From positions 2,607 to 9,746 of the forward strand of contig JAOZPW010000088.1 of the NCBI GenBank assembly GCA_029932545.1: 7,140 nt of DNA, in the 5' to 3' direction. Of this stretch, positions 6,078-7,140 are shown piece by piece. The stretch is from Thermoanaerobaculales bacterium (lineage in GTDB: Bacteria; Acidobacteriota; Thermoanaerobaculia; Thermoanaerobaculales; Sulfomarinibacteraceae). How positions within the stretch are numbered: position 1 is the stretch's first letter; each line of letters begins with the position of its first letter. The translations under genes and the position numbers were made by a program. The notes under the pieces were generated by a model. The model was given only the letters and a program-made list of their open reading frames with translations. It searched no databases and was not told the DNA's origin.

Positions 6078-6434
6078 ATGAAAAAGATCAACAAGAAAGA
6101 CACCGAGGAATTTCGGCAGCGGCTTCTGATGACGGAGAGCGAGATCAAGGCATTGCTTGGGCAGACGGTTCAAGATTCGAAACCGGTGGACCTCGATCTG
6201 CCGATCGGGCGGTTGTCGCGCGCCGATGCCATGCAAATGCAGAATATGGCAGCCCTCAACAAGCGGCAGATGGAAATCAAGTTGAAGCAGGTCGAGGGCG
6301 CCCTGTCCGCCATCGAACAGGGTTCCTACGGTTCGTGCCGGAAATGTAATGGAGAGATCCGCCCGGCGAGACTCGAAGCACGCCCGGAGACGCCGTTTTG
6401 CATTGGCTGCCAGGAGGCGTTTGAGACGGGATGA
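6078..6434 (+). CDS. DksA/TraR family C4 zinc-finger protein
   Basis: A 118-residue protein of the DksA/TraR family, which binds in the secondary channel of RNA polymerase and, often with ppGpp, alters promoter output during starvation. The N-terminal two-thirds is a charged helical hairpin (coiled coil). It includes the family-typical GRLSRADAMQMQ stretch at about 44-55, where the tip of the coiled coil is expected. The C-terminus holds the four-cysteine zinc finger C87-x2-C90-x17-C108-x2-C111, the same spacing as in E. coli DksA. It is shorter than E. coli DksA (151 aa), lacking most of the N-terminal extension; it matches the common short DksA-like form, so I do not assign the symbol dksA. 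GGAG at 6067-6070 lies 7 nt before the ATG. Its TGA overlaps the ATG of trmO (ATGA at 6431-6434), indicating an operon with translational coupling. Confidence 0.92.
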   Translation: MKKINKKDTEEFRQRLLMTESEIKALLGQTVQDSKPVDLDLPIGRLSRADAMQMQNMAALNKRQMEIKLKQVEGALSAIEQGSYGSCRKCNGEIRPARLEARPETPFCIGCQEAFETG

Positions 6435-6931
6435 CGGCCTTCGGTATTGAGAAGATGACTGAAATGAAACCCATTGGAATTATCCACAGCCCGTTCAAGG
6501 AACCTGGGGGCATGCCGATTCAGCCTGCCGGCGCAGCGGGCGTGACAGGTACCGTCGAAGTCTTTGAGGAGTACCGTGCCGGCCTGAAGGATCTCGAAGG
6601 GTTCTCCCATATCATCTTGCTGTATCACTTCCACCGCAGCGAGGGATTTGATCTCCAGACTGTGCCTTTCATGGATTCCGAGCCGAGGGGCCTCTTTGCG
6701 ACCCGCGCGCCCCGGCGTCCGAACCCCATCGGACTCTCCATTGTTCAACTAGATACGATCGAAGAGGGTGTGCTGCAGATCCAGAACGTGGACATCCTTG
6801 ATGGAACCCCGCTTCTGGACATCAAGCCGTATGTTCCGGAGTTCGATGCCCCCGTGAGGGTTCGGGCCGGCTGGCTCGAGGCGGTCAGGAAGACCGTTGC
6901 GGATCTGGAATCGGATGATCGGTTCAAATAG
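6431..6931 (+). CDS. trmO: TrmO (TsaA) tRNA t6A37 N6-methyltransferase
   Basis: A 166-residue member of the TsaA/TrmO family (formerly UPF0066), a single-domain beta-barrel SAM-dependent enzyme that methylates N6 of t6A37 to m6t6A in tRNA. The family signature RAPRRPNPIGLS is at 92-103, the second conserved block DGTPLLDIKPY at 124-134, and the N-terminal PIGIIHSPF at 14-22. The C-terminus GWLE...SDDRFK is the usual family ending, so the protein appears complete. The ATG at 6431 overlaps the stop of the DksA-like gene, and AGGAGG at 6412-6417 lies 13 nt upstream. Starts at 6455 or 6464 would give an N-terminus closer to most homologues. In E. coli the known substrate is tRNA-Thr(GGU), but the tRNA-Arg(CCT) gene 425 nt upstream is also a t6A-type tRNA. 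The 3' third is overlapped antisense by a Nim-like reading frame. Confidence 0.92.
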   Translation: MTAFGIEKMTEMKPIGIIHSPFKEPGGMPIQPAGAAGVTGTVEVFEEYRAGLKDLEGFSHIILLYHFHRSEGFDLQTVPFMDSEPRGLFATRAPRRPNPIGLSIVQLDTIEEGVLQIQNVDILDGTPLLDIKPYVPEFDAPVRVRAGWLEAVRKTVADLESDDRFK

Positions 6932-7140
6932 TAATTCGTCGGCAAATTGCATGGTGCCTTCGGCGACTCCGTGACCCTCGAGAAGATCTTTCCGCTCGAG
7001 ATAGCCCAGGTCTTCGACCGCCATGCCCCACACTCGTGAGTTCTCACGCAAGATGTCGATTTTCTTGCCTGTCGGCGCCGAGTGGAACCATAGACACTGC
7101 AGTTCGGAATCCCAGCCGTGATTCAGGGTGATCAGATACG
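6749..7140 (-). CDS. NimA-like / pyridoxamine 5'-phosphate oxidase-fold FMN-binding protein, partial
   Basis: A minus-strand reading frame entering from the window edge, so the N-terminus and start are outside. Its first visible residues (YLITLNHGWDSELQCLWFHSAPTGKKIDILRENSRVWGMAVEDLGYL, in two blocks) match the core of the NimA-like branch of the split-barrel flavoproteins. There a V-P-L/M-N-x-G-x-D strand, an LYFHSA strand and a GKKID-LR helix are characteristic and form the FMN site. Family resemblance fades after about 7000: the expected CDHAYRSV...G.. block is absent. The open frame continues to a stop at 6749-6751, overlapping the trmO 3' end by 183 nt on the opposite strand. The genuine protein may therefore end earlier by frameshift or have lost its C-terminus. 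Members are small cofactor-binding enzymes, some linked to nitroimidazole reduction; no substrate can be inferred here. Confidence 0.6.
   Translation of the reverse strand, partial: YLITLNHGWDSELQCLWFHSAPTGKKIDILRENSRVWGMAVEDLGYLERKDLLEGHGVAEGTMQFADELLFEPIIRFQIRNGLPDRLEPAGPNPHGGIELRNIRLDVQKRGSIKDVHVLDLQHTLFDRI

Overview
The window is from a Gram-negative-type bacterium with moderately high GC content. Supporting signs are an exported two-lobe M16 metallopeptidase, a DksA/TraR-type RNA polymerase-binding regulator, a DedA/YqaA-type inner-membrane protein and a sigma70-like promoter. I cannot assign a phylum. A CGCAAAG / CACGAAG compound intergenic repeat at about 2857-2981 is of a kind I recall from several environmental phyla (for example Acidobacteriota and Planctomycetota), but it does not settle the lineage.

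Layout. Positions 14-1628 hold a tight two-gene plus-strand unit: a DedA/YqaA-type (VTT domain) membrane protein, followed after 1 nt by an unrecognised 335-residue protein. A 115-nt gap with a perfect 10-bp hairpin follows. Positions 1744-2858 hold a polytopic GT-C-like membrane protein broken into two overlapping frames by a -1 type shift near 2448-2460. Its 3' end runs straight into the intergenic repeat, which ends in a hairpin and lies between this gene and a convergent one. Positions 3129-5846 (minus strand) encode a secreted M16 peptidase with an intact N-terminal zinc site and a degenerate second lobe.

Positions 5847-6006 form a divergent control region: a possible leaderless promoter for the peptidase on the minus strand, and a near-consensus sigma70 promoter driving a complete tRNA-Arg(CCT) gene on the plus strand. 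Right after it, 6078-6931 is an overlapping pair (ATGA) of a DksA/TraR C4 zinc-finger protein and the tRNA methyltransferase TrmO. Finally, the minus strand from the window edge encodes part of a NimA-like FMN-binding (pyridoxamine 5'-phosphate oxidase fold) protein, whose reading frame runs 183 nt antisense into the trmO 3' end.

How it fits together. The most coherent part is the tRNA-Arg(CCT) / DksA-like / TrmO cluster, all related to translation or growth-rate control. The tRNA has U36-A37 and is expected to carry t6A37, the modification TrmO acts on. The rest looks like ordinary chromosomal housekeeping and accessory content. I see no defence island, CRISPR array, prophage or clearly new multi-gene system. 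The points most worth a second look are the broken GT-C gene joined to the compound repeat, the truncated-looking Nim-like gene overlapping trmO, the possible leaderless peptidase mRNA, and the unrecognised partner of the DedA-type gene.
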